Assembly (NCBI GenBank): GCA_026770585.1
Contig: MU646335.1
Coordinates: 176,252-189,130 of the forward strand
Reading direction: 5' to 3'
DNA length: 12,879 bases
DNA from: Baffinella frigidus
Taxonomy: Eukaryota; Cryptophyceae; Cryptomonadales; Baffinellaceae
Shown one piece after another: positions 5,881-12,689 of this stretch (the first letter of the stretch is position 1; each line of letters opens with the position of its first letter). The translations under genes were made by a program, and so were the position numbers. The notes beneath the pieces were generated by a model that was given only the letters and a program-made list of their open reading frames with translations, was not told where the DNA came from and ran no database searches.

Positions 5881-5932
5881 GATCTTTGGAGGGTTAGCTG
5901 CCGCGATGGTCAACCATGGGAGACGAGATTGA
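5881..5932 (+). CDS. Possible terminal exon with stop
   Basis: Acceptor CACCCCGCAG ending at 5880, then 1 nt plus IFGGLAAAMVNHGRRD and TGA. It accepts phase 2, compatible with either exon 7 or the candidate exon 9, and would close the Sec14 frame at about 254 codons in this window. There is no homology support. Confidence 0.3.
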
Positions 5933-5947
5933 GAGACAAGGTCCTTT

Positions 5948-6082
5948 CCAGGGGTACCTCGTTCATAAGAAACCTCATAAGAAACCACCCCCCCCTAGTA
6001 GGACCCTACAGTAGGACCATGCCTAGGGTCCTATGGTGGCCCTAGGAGGGGGGGGCGGTTTCTTGTGAGCGAGTTACACCTT
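5948..6082. mobile_element. Palindromic element family A, copy 1 (diverged)
   Basis: Left end CCAGGGGTACCTCGTTCATAA, right end GAGCGAGTTACACCTTTAGG, core CCTACAGTAGGACCATGCC. The CATAAGAAACC segment of the left arm is duplicated. The outer ends have decayed relative to copies 3 and 4. Confidence 0.85.
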
Positions 6083-6131
6083 TAGGTGCGTTAGGTTCTT
6101 TTTACTCCCACCATGGGCGGACACTGGAACG

Positions 6132-6236
6132 TATCCTCTTCAAGTGACGGACGGGCGGATATTCGCCCGTCGAAGCCCTAGGCAGTTCCTAGGGCCCTAC
6201 CGTAGGGCGTATGGGCCTACAGTCACTTAAGGGATA
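6132..6236. mobile_element. Palindromic element family B, copy 2
   Basis: Ends TATCCTCTTCAAGTGAC and GTCACTTAAGGGATA; inner hairpin GGGCGGATATTCGCCC on the left side; core CCTAGGGCCCTACCGTAGGG. The asymmetric core shows that it is inverted relative to copies 1, 3 and 5. Confidence 0.82.
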
Positions 6237-6353
6237 GGTCTCCGTACGTGGGGCGCCTCGAAACCGAGAGGTAAAAGCGACACGCCGTAGAGCACAGGCG
6301 TGGGGGCATTGGCGCAATCGGGAGCGGCGGGGTAGGTGTAGGCGCTGCGGTAA

Positions 6354-6478
6354 AGGGGTACCTCGCTCTCGCTCCTAAGAAAGCGCCACCCCCTAGGACC
6401 CTACAGTAGGACTATGCCTAGGGCCCTATGGTGGTCCTAGGGGGTGGTGCGCGTTCTTATGAGCGAGGTACCCCTGTA
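6354..6478. mobile_element. Palindromic element family A, copy 2
   Basis: Left end AAGGGGTACCTCGCTC, right end GAGCGAGGTACCCCTGTA; core CCCTACAGTAGGACTATGCC. The arms read GCGCCACC and GGTGGTGCGCG rather than the CCGCCCCC type. Confidence 0.87.
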
Positions 6479-6903
6479 GATGTCCAACGAGAAGTGAGGT
6501 GTGGTAGATGGCTAGGGTGTTGGCGGGTGTGACGGGGGCTTGGCTGAATTAATGCATGTACATAGAAGAAATGAAGGGGGGCGTCATTCCTCTTGACGGG
6601 TCACTTGGTCGTGCATCTGCTGCCGAGCGAGGACGGGACACAATTTTGAAAAACGTTGACCTGGAGCCTTCAGGCAATGGACTTGAAAGAGCTGAAGTCG
6701 ATGAAAGAGCTGAAGTCAATTTTCGGCCTTGGCTTTTGATTTCGTGCCAAACTCGCTCGACAGCGGTAGCCGTCAAGTCACGTGTCCTTGCCCTGCATGC
6801 CACGGGACGCTGAGCGTTGGGGGTTGCCTCCATGGATATCCAGGCTATTGCGCCCCCTAGGTGTCGCAAGGGTTGGTGTAGGCAGATAGACGTGGCACCC
6901 ACA
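6479..6903. other. No recognised gene
   Basis: Between palindromic elements lies about 420 bp with overlapping open frames on both strands (6556-6813 plus, 6549-6902 minus). The plus frame contains a local duplication (GAGCTGAAGTCGATGAAAGA then GCTGAAGTCAAT). No motif, splice chain or codon bias supports either as a gene. Confidence 0.5.
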
Positions 6904-7006
6904 TATCCCTTGAGTGCCCAGTAGGCTCATACGCCCTACCGTAGGGTCCTAGGACCTGCCTAGGACCTCTTGGCAGTCGAATTTGACGGCCTTGACACTT
7001 AAGGTA
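6904..7006. mobile_element. Palindromic element family B, copy 3
   Basis: Ends TATCCCTTGAGTGCCC and GACACTTAAGGTAT; core CATACGCCCTACCGTAGGGT; inner hairpin CAGTCGAATTTGACGG. Confidence 0.85.
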
Positions 7007-7066
7007 TGAAGGATACAGGGGAATCTGGGCTATAAGCACACGGGTGCTCCGACATCGGCCGGTGTC

Positions 7067-7146
7067 TGTTTTCTTGAATGAGTACCAGAGGGTTGATCAA
7101 ATGCAAGATTTGGTCAACACTCTGTTACTAAATTAAGAAAACGGGG
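7067..7146. repeat. 80-bp imperfect inverted repeat
   Basis: GTTTTCTTGAATGAGTACC and CAGAGGGTTGATCAAAT pair with ATTTGGTCAACACTCTG and TTACTAAATTAAGAAAAC. The outer GTTTTCTTNAA motif is the same as in the hairpin array at 8421-8571 and in family C arms. Confidence 0.75.
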
Positions 7147-7267
7147 GTCACAAATCCGGTCTGTGTTTTTAAGTTGTGGTTTTTATAGCCCAGATGCCCC
7201 TTTGGATATGCCGAGCAGTAGCGGCACCGTAGGAAACGGACCAGGTTTCGGTGGCACCCGTCACACA

Positions 7268-7388
7268 TACAGGGGTACCTCGCTCATAAGAAACCGCCTC
7301 CCCCTAGGGCCCTACAGTAGGCCTTTGCCTAGGGCCCTATGGTGTTCCTAGGGGGGGGGGCGTTTCTTATGAGCAAGGTACCCCTGTA
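7268..7388. mobile_element. Palindromic element family A, copy 3
   Basis: Nearly perfect 121-bp palindrome, TACAGGGGTACCTCGCTCAT...ATGAGCAAGGTACCCCTGTA. If the outer TA is a target duplication, the terminal inverted repeat starts CAGGGGTACC, resembling the CAGGGG ends of Tc1/mariner and pogo-type transposons. No transposase is present. Confidence 0.9.
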
Positions 7389-7522
7389 GGCCCCAGCGTG
7401 CAGAAAGGTATCGACTCTCGACTCCCGAGCATCACTATCTTCTAGGTGTCAAGACACGGGGTTGGAGCCCCTAAGGGGTCGACGTTCCCCAAAGAGAGTA
7501 AAGCACCAAAGTGCTTTGACAC

Positions 7523-7644
7523 TACAGGGGTACCTCGCTCATAAGAAACCGCCCTCCCCTAGGGCCCTACAGTAGGACCATGCCTAGGGTCCTATGGTGG
7601 TCCTAGGGGGGGGGGCGGTTTCTTATGACCGAGGTACCCCTGTA
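7523..7644. mobile_element. Palindromic element family A, copy 4
   Basis: 122-bp palindrome with one mismatch in the outer 31 bp of the arms. Left end TACAGGGGTACCTCGCTC, right end GACCGAGGTACCCCTGTA; core CCTACAGTAGGACCATGCC. Confidence 0.92.
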
Positions 7645-7741
7645 GGCACCCCTATTTCGGGCAGCATCATCTCTTCGCTCGAAGCAGGGCTTTTCTGCAG
7701 GACAGGTTTCAGTGTCTGCTTATGTTTGTGGGTATCTTGGC

Positions 7742-7845
7742 TATCCCTGAAGTGACCATAGGGTGAATATTCACCCTGACTCGCCTTAGGCAGGACCTAG
7801 GACCCTACCATAGGGTGTATGAGCCTACTGGCCACTGGAGGGATA
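7742..7845. mobile_element. Palindromic element family B, copy 4
   Basis: Ends TATCCCTGAAGTGACC and GGCCACTGGAGGGATA; inner hairpin AGGGTGAATATTCACCCT; core AGGACCTAGGACCCTACCAT. Same orientation as copy 2. Confidence 0.84.
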
Positions 7846-8222
7846 AGGGCACCCAAGGATCCAAGGTTATGAGGACTCCAAAGTAGATTCACTTAGGACT
7901 GGGGGAATGGCTCCACGCCATGACATGACCCCTCTGCGTGTGACTCCCTTACGTCCGTGCCACGAGCCGGGGGAGTAAATTAATGAAAAGACTCCGCCAG
8001 AACACGCACCGCCGACCAAAACATTGGAGCTGTAGATCCTAATTCGGATCCGCCGAGATTTTAGGGACCCGATCCCAGCCGTTTCGCCCCACAAGGGGAG
8101 GAATTGGAGCTATTTGATCTGGACTCGGAGTTCCCAGCCTAGCGGGGAACTCCAAGCTCAGCAGGTGTCAACTTTCGAGATTGACCCCTTGACAGGTTCC
8201 TACGGCAGGCTATCCGTGGGAG
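7846..8222. other. No recognised gene
   Basis: About 375 bp between family B copies 4 and 5. A weak internal repeat (CATTGGAGCTGTAGATCCTA against AATTGGAGCTATTTGATCTG) is visible. Otherwise I see no gene or known element. Confidence 0.5.
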
Positions 8223-8327
8223 TATCCCTTAAGTGGCCAGTAGGCGCATACGCCCTACCGTAGGGCCCTAGGACCTGCCTAGAACTTCTTGCGGGTCAAT
8301 TTTGACCGGCTGGCCACTTAAGGGATA
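8223..8327. mobile_element. Palindromic element family B, copy 5
   Basis: The best-preserved copy: TATCCCTTAAGTGGCCAGTA on the left, TGGCCACTTAAGGGATA on the right; core CGCCCTACCGTAGGGCCCTA; inner hairpin GGGTCAATTTTGACC. Confidence 0.92.
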
Positions 8328-8420
8328 GGGCATCCGTAGGGGTTGTGTGTGTTCCTAATCACGAGTAACCCCTGTACCTCGGCTACACGAACACCTGTGC
8401 TCGAGAGTCGGTCGCCCGAC

Positions 8421-8571
8421 GTTTTCTTAATAAGGAAAACAGGAGCAAAACAGGTCGGTCTTTGTTTTCTTAAACTAACAAAACGGACGAAAGCGGATGG
8501 TCCGCGTTTTCTTTGAGATGAGAAAGCGCGGGAAAGCGGTCGGTCCGCGTTTTCTTAAAGTTGAGAAAACG
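8421..8571. repeat. Array of four small hairpins spaced 42-43 bp
   Basis: Inverted repeats of the form GTTTTCTTAA...GAAAAC begin at 8421, 8464, 8506 and 8549, so spacing is 43, 42 and 43 bp. Spacers share (A)AAGCGGTCGGTCCGC. The second hairpin is the weakest. A single related unit (AAGAAAACGGGGGTC...GGTCTGTGTTTTT) lies at about 7135-7168. Confidence 0.8.
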
Positions 8572-8659
8572 GAGTGGGGATCCAGTCGGTGCTCTTACCT
8601 GTAAGAACGAGGCCTGTACATGCGAGGAAACGTCCTTTACTGAAGAAACACACCCCGTG

Positions 8660-8735
8660 TCGTGTACCTGCGGCAATCTCCGATGTTAGAAAATACAATG
8701 ATTCCCTTTTGCAAAACGCAAAAACGTCCCGGAGT
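8660..8735 (-). repeat. Dispersed repeat E, copy 1
   Basis: TCCGATGTTAGAAAATACAA and TTGCAAAACGCAAAAACGTC match 10937-10975 (TCCGATGTAAAAATAAATAA and TCCAAACGCAAACACGTCC). On the minus strand both give related short peptides (LYFLTSE / LFIFTSE), perhaps the relic of a coding repeat. The function is unknown. Confidence 0.6.
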
Positions 8736-8915
8736 CTGATGTAAACCATTTTGAATTTTCTGAAGGGATTTAAAATCGGACCACGGTTTCGTGATAAAAT
8801 AAGGTATAAAACAATGTACCTAAAAAGCTTGCGAACCCCTAGGGAAATAGACAACTAAGTTGAAATTGCCAAACTCCAAAGCCCCCTGAGGCCCTCGAAA
8901 ACTGATTTGGTTCAC

Positions 8916-8966
8916 GCACAGGACTAGACCACACGAAGCCATCGCGACCACCAGCCTGCACACAAG
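8916..8966 (+). repeat. 51-bp direct repeat, left copy
   Basis: GCACAGGACTAGACCACACG through CCAGCCTGCACACAAG recurs at 9241-9291 with a single mismatch. The flanks differ on both sides. Confidence 0.93.
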
Positions 8967-9008
8967 AGTATTAGGGGAAACTCCGACAATTGTACAAATA
9001 CCCTGCCT

Positions 9009-9145
9009 GTATCCCCTCTTCACGAGCCTCTGCACTGGAGAGCTGAGCGCAATCCGAAAGCAAAATTGCTTCTCTGCAGTCCTATCTACGGAAAGGCGTG
9101 TCGTTGGCATAAGTTGGGAGAAATCAAAACCTAAAGGACCTAAAT
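9009..9145 (-). repeat. Dispersed repeat F, inverted copy
   Basis: Reading the minus strand: TTTAGGTCCTTTAGGTTTTG, then CTCCCAACTTATGCCAACGA, CACGCC, ACTGCAGAGAAGCA, GCTCTCCAGTGCAGAGGCTC, GTGAAGAGGGGATACAGG. Same layout as the plus-strand copies at 9.9-10.7 kb. Confidence 0.88.
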
Positions 9146-9240
9146 AAATCTTTCGAAACTTTCGCAAACATTAGAGTGCGGCAATGAAAGAGGAACTGTC
9201 CCAGGGGGGGGGGGGCGATGGACATATTTATTTTGTTGAA

Positions 9241-9291
9241 GCACAGGACTAGACCACACGAAGCCATCGCGACCACCAGCCTGCAAACAAG
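9241..9291 (+). repeat. 51-bp direct repeat, right copy
   Basis: Second copy of the 8916-8966 repeat, differing at one base (CAAACAAG for CACACAAG). The intervening 274 bp contains a minus-strand copy of repeat F and an 11-G run at about 9205. Confidence 0.93.
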
Positions 9292-9363
9292 CGGACCGTT
9301 AATTCCGATTTATTAAAGAAGATCGTCGATGTCAGCCCGTGCTGTTGCCAAGCCAGAACCGGA

Positions 9364-9880
9364 TCCTTTAGGTCCTTAAGTTTCTTCGAGCTCCCAACAT
9401 GGGTGGACACCGGAACTGGTTCGGTAGAACGTTTCCTTTCGGGCACTTATCCTTTATGTCCTTAAGGTTATCGGAACAAGTCCTTAAGGCCCTGTAGGTT
9501 TTGATTTCTCCCAACATAGCCCAACGACACGCCTTTCCGTCCTTTAGGTACAAAAGCACATTTAGGTCCTTTAGGTTCTTCGAGCCTTATCCCAACATAG
9601 GCGGACACCGGAATTTGTTCTGCAAAAAAGCCATGCTTCCTTTCGGATCACATTCAGGCCCCCCGGTGCAGAGGATCGCGGCAGAACCCGGCTAAAGGGC
9701 ATCCGGCTGAAGGCCCATATGGTTAAGCTCACAGGAGCTCGAACCACGGATACCTCAGATGTCAAACCAAAACCTAAAGGACCTAAAGGACTTGTTCCCA
9801 TAGGTTTTGATTTCTCCCAACACAGCCCAACGACACGCCTTTCAGTAGAAAAGCACAGCTCCTTTACTCCTCACCCATCC
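9364..9880 (+). repeat. Mosaic of repeat F and G fragments
   Basis: TCCTTTAGG 9-mers recur, joined either to the F body (CCCAACATAGCCCAACGACA at 9510 and 9816) or to the G body (CCCAACATGGGTGGACACCG at 9393; CCCAACATAGGCGGACACCG at 9591). At about 9771-9815 the 9-mers are in inverted orientation (CCTAAAGGACCTAAAGGAC) next to a forward unit. A diverged copy of the 10.1/10.8 kb block lies at about 9659-9760. Confidence 0.8.
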
Positions 9881-9889
9881 TTTAAGCTT

Positions 9890-10185
9890 TAGGTCCTTTT
9901 GGTTTTAAATGCTCCCAACATATGCCAACGACACGCCCTTCCGTAGAAAGGACTGCAGAGAAAGCATTTTTGCTTTCGGATCGCGTTTAGCTCTCCAGTG
10001 CAGAGGCTCGTGAAGAGGGGATACAGGGCGGTTCTCTTGGGGTGTTTGACGAGAGCCAATGGCAACACGCTCGCGCACACACCGAACCCAAGTCAGCCTT
10101 TCTGAGGCTCATGGTATCCCATGGTTGAAGTTAAAGAGCTTCAATCACGAATACCCCACAAGGTGAAAGGGATTGTCCTTTATGT
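9890..10185 (+). repeat. Repeat F block, first copy of a ~290-bp duplication
   Basis: Contains TTTAGGTCCTTTTGGTTTTA, CCCAACATATGCCAACGACA (9914), GTAGAAAGGACTGCAGAGAA, CTCTCCAGTGCAGAGGCTCG and ACCGAACCCAAGTCAGCCTT (10081). The same order recurs about 668 bp further on. Confidence 0.9.
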
Positions 10186-10553
10186 CCTTTAGAGTCCTTT
10201 AGGTCCTTTAGGTTTCAATTTCGCCCAACATATGCCAACGACACGCCCTTCCGTAGAAAGGACTGCAGCGAAAGCATTTTGCTTTCGGGTCGCGTTTAGC
10301 TCTCCAGTGCAGAGGCTCGTGAAGAGGGGATAAAGGGTTGGTTCTGTGGGGGGACTTAGGTCCTTTTGGTCCTTTAGGTTTTAAATGCTCCCAACATATG
10401 CCAACGACACGCCCTTCCGTCCTTTAGGTCCTTTAGGTTTTAATTTCTCCCAACATATGCCAACGACACGCCCTTCCGCAGAAAGGACTGCAGAGAAAGC
10501 ATTTTTGCTCTCGGATCGCGTTTAGCTCTCCAATGCAGAGGCTCGTGAGAGGT
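10186..10553 (+). repeat. Repeat F copies between the two long blocks
   Basis: CCCAACATATGCCAACGACA begins at 10224, 10390 and 10449, each preceded by TCCTTTAGG 9-mers. The copy at 10390 is truncated and runs into new 9-mers after 25 bp (CTTCCGTCCTTTAGGTCC), showing that breakpoints fall within the 9-mer. Confidence 0.88.
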
Positions 10554-10850
10554 CCTTTAGGTCCTTTAGGTTTTAAATGCTCCCAACATATGCCAACGAC
10601 ACGCCCTTCCGTAGAAAGGACTGCAGAGAAAGCGTTTTTGCTTTCGGATCGCGTTTAGCTCTCCAGTGCAGAGGCTCGTGAAGAGGGGATGCAGGGTGGT
10701 TCTCTTGGGGTGTTTGAGGCTACCCAGGTGGGCGCGCGCTCGCCCACGCACCGAACCCAAGTCAGCCTTTCTGAGGCTCATGGTATCCCATGGTTGAAGT
10801 GTAAGGGCTCCAACCACGGATACCTCACAAGCTGAGAGGGATTGTGTGGG
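10554..10850 (+). repeat. Repeat F block, second copy of a ~290-bp duplication
   Basis: Parallel to 9890-10185: core motif at 10581, ACCGAACCCAAGTCAGCCTT at 10750, then CATGGTATCCCATGGTTGAA. Divergence between the blocks is concentrated around 10725-10748. Confidence 0.9.
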
Positions 10851-10907
10851 GGGGTGAGATGAGACAGATGTCACTTATTGGAGACACTAAAGACCAATGT
10901 TTGGTTA

Positions 10908-10990
10908 GGGGGAACTCCGACGTTTGACCTCCGATGTAAAAATAAATAAATCGCTTTTCCAAACGCAAACACGTCCCCTTATTACGTCCG
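10908..10990 (-). repeat. Dispersed repeat E, copy 2
   Basis: GGGGGAACTCCGAC (compare GGGGAAACTCCGAC at 8973) and the TCCGATGTAAAAATAA...ACACGTCCC segment shared with copy 1 at 8.7 kb. Confidence 0.6.
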
Positions 10991-11280
10991 AGGAGGTCGG
11001 ACGCAAGCCGCAACCCGGGCACCTCGGCCTCTCTCTCGGAGAGAAGCGGCGACGATCCGAGCGGACAGCTGCGTGCGGTGCGGCGTGGAGGCGGTAGAAC
11101 AGCGCCTTGCGCCGGAGGCGGGAGGACGCTCGCTTTGCTGAGGAAGCGAATTGCCATCTGGGCCGGCTGCCCGATAGCGACATGCTTCTGTAACAAGAAG
11201 AACTCAGCTGGTTGGGTGGGAGCACCGACAGAACAAGAAGGACTCAGCTGATTGAACTCAGCTGGTTGGAGCACCGACAG
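10991..11280. other. GC-rich stretch upstream of the WD40 exon
   Basis: About 290 bp, GC-rich until about 11180, with no recognisable protein on either strand (the minus-strand Arg/Ser-rich frame looks like a composition artefact). Near its end GAACTCAGCTGGTTGG and AGCACCGACAGAA are duplicated (11200-11233 and 11254-11282). The second copy supplies the CGACAG acceptor or leader just before the WD40 exon. Confidence 0.5.
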
Positions 11281-11494
11281 AATGATCTCGTCTCTGAGGA
11301 AGGCCGTGCTGTGGGGTGAGGCGCGCGATGGGCACAAAGGGACTGTCCGTCAGGTCGCCTGCTCGCCAGACGGGAACCTGGCCTGTTCTGCCTCCGGAGA
11401 CCATACATGCATCGTATGGGACGTCTCGGACGGGAAGTTCTCCAGGAAGTGCAGCCTTGGAACAATCCCGACGGGCCTTACCGGCGGCGGACAG
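11281..11494 (+). CDS. WD40 exon 1 of window
   Basis: From CAG/A at 11280 or ATG 11282 to donor GTCCAA at 11495; 71 codons from the ATG. A full WD40 blade is encoded with D-H-T-C-I-V-W-D at the end of strand C. After the blade, LGTIPTGLTGGGQ links to the next one. Without splicing the frame stops at 11525. Confidence 0.78.
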
Positions 11495-12682
11495 GTCCAA
11501 CCCAACCTCGCCCGTCACTGCGAATGAATGTTCTGGGAGTCAATCCTGAAGCATTCCTCGGGGGCGTACTCGTCTGCGGTTTGCCCACTGAGCAACTCCT
11601 GGTGTAGTGTTTGTGAGTTGGGGTTTCGCTTGAAACACCAGAGAGGGCTGGCTGCATTGCCCTAATAATGAGGAAGGTACCGTTCATGAACAATTATCCG
11701 TACTTTCTGCCTGCAACGGTGAACAGTGCTTTCCGACAACATACAGTGCTTTCCGCCAACACACAGTGCTTTCCGACAACATACAGTGTCTTCCGACAAC
11801 ATGCAGTGCTTTCCGACAACAAACAGTGCTTTCCGTGCAGGGTTGAGGCCACTGCAAGCCATCAGAGGAGAGGGTTCATGGTTGAGAGTAGGTGCAGAAC
11901 CGCTTGGAGTGGTCACACCAGCCCTGACCCTTCGTCGCTGCCTGTACGCGCAGGGCACGGGGCACGTACACATCGTCACTGGGGTGCGTGCGCCCCTCCC
12001 ACCCCCCTCTTACCCCCCCTCCCTGCTCCCCATCCGGCCCTTGCGTGGGCGAGGCAGGGCCCCGGATTTGTTCGTGGAGTGTACGCCGAGTATGCAGATG
12101 TCCTTCGTTCTGATGACTTGAATTAACTGATTTATTTATTTATTTATTAATCAATTATTCCCACGGCGGTGCAGGTTGCCTTCTCACCAGGCGGTAAGTA
12201 CATCGCGACCGTCTCATACGACAAGAGCGTGCGTTCCCCTAAACCCTAAACCCTGAACCCTAAACCCTAAACCCTAAACCCTAGATCCCAAACCCGAAAC
12301 CCTAAACCATAAGTACATCGTGACCGTCTCATACGACAAGAGCGTGCGTTCCCCTAAACCCTCAACCCTGCACCCTACACCCGAAACCCTAGACTCCAAA
12401 ACTGAAACCCTAAACCCTAGACCCCAAACCCGAAACCCTAAACCATGCCCCCTAAACCCTGAACCCCACACCCTAAACCCTGAACCCTGAACCCCACACC
12501 CCAAACCCCAAACCCTAAACCCTTAACCCTGAACCCTAAACCCTACACCCTAACTCCTACACCCTAACCCCTACACCCTAACCCCCAAACCATAACCCCT
12601 AAACCCTAACCCCTTAACCCCAACCCTAAACCCTCAACCAGGTGCGGGTATGGAGCAGCTCGGGGGACGCGCTCGCAGTGAT
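11281..12682 (+). CDS. WD40-repeat protein, partial (runs off the right edge)
   Basis: Three exons join in phase: 11281-11494, 12175-12228 and 12642 to about 12682. Exon 1 holds one classic WD40 repeat: GHKGTVRQVACSPDGNLACS, then ASGDHTCIVWDVSDGKF, with the GH, SPDG and V-W-D marks. Exons 2 and 3 together make a second: VAFSPGGKYIATVSYDKS plus VRVWSSSGDALAVM. WD40 proteins form beta-propellers that scaffold protein complexes; two blades cannot tell which. An ATG at 11282 could be the start, but the preceding CGACAG equally fits a splice acceptor and more blades could lie upstream. The last donor (GTACGC at 12683) is tentative. Same strand as the Sec14 gene but about 5-6 kb away, with no sign of a functional link. 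Confidence 0.82.
11495..12174 (+). other. WD40 intron 1 with minisatellite
   Basis: Phase 0 on both sides. It contains a 20-bp tandem array (11723-11835), C-rich tracts (11985-12040) and a TTTA microsatellite (about 12130-12150) close to the acceptor. The open frames across it are created by the array and have no domain. Confidence 0.7.
11723..11835 (+). repeat. 20-bp minisatellite, nearly 6 units
   Basis: ACAGTGCTTTCCGACAACAT repeated at an exact 20-bp step (11723, 11743, 11763, 11783, 11803, 11823); units vary at one to three positions. No unique spacers, so not a CRISPR array. Confidence 0.95.
12175..12228 (+). CDS. WD40 exon 2 of window
   Basis: Acceptor GTGCAG ending at 12174, donor GTGCGT at 12229; 18 codons VAFSPGGKYIATVSYDKS, phase 0 at both ends. 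The 3' part and donor are copied at 12311-12362. Confidence 0.82.
12235..12640 (+). repeat. Telomere-like 7-mers filling WD40 intron 2
   Basis: CCCTAAA, CCCTGAA, CCCGAAA, CCCTACA and CCCCAAA units up to the acceptor CTCAACCAG. The C-rich strand is the sense strand, as in the Sec14 introns. Confidence 0.93.
12311..12362 (+). pseudogene. Truncated copy of WD40 exon 2, 3' part with donor
   Basis: Codons KYIVTVSYDKS then the donor and first intron bases GTGCGTTCCCCTAAACCCT, repeating the end of exon 2 with one change (Ala to Val). It lacks the 5' part and acceptor (preceded by AACCAT) and is embedded in telomere-like repeats, copying 17 bp or more of the intron as well. Confidence 0.9.
12642..12682 (+). 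CDS. WD40 exon 3 of window (3' end tentative)
   Basis: Acceptor ACCAG ending at 12641, then VRVWSSSGDALAV, completing the W-containing strand of the second blade. Possible donors are GTACGC at 12683 (phase 2) or GTGATG at 12679. CCCTCAA-type repeats start at once after it. Confidence 0.72.
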
Positions 12683-12689
12683 GTACGCT

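Noticed and set aside
6549-6902. 117-residue minus-strand open frame
   Set aside because: It overlaps an equally open plus-strand frame and has no recognisable motif. It lies in a repeat-dense region next to foldback elements, which is not enough to call a gene.
10825-11337. 170-residue minus-strand open frame
   Set aside because: It spans a dispersed repeat, a GC-rich tract and the antisense of the WD40 exon; composition alone explains the open frame.
11723-11835. CRISPR-like array
   Set aside because: Units are contiguous 20-bp repeats with no unique spacers, within an intron of a eukaryotic gene.
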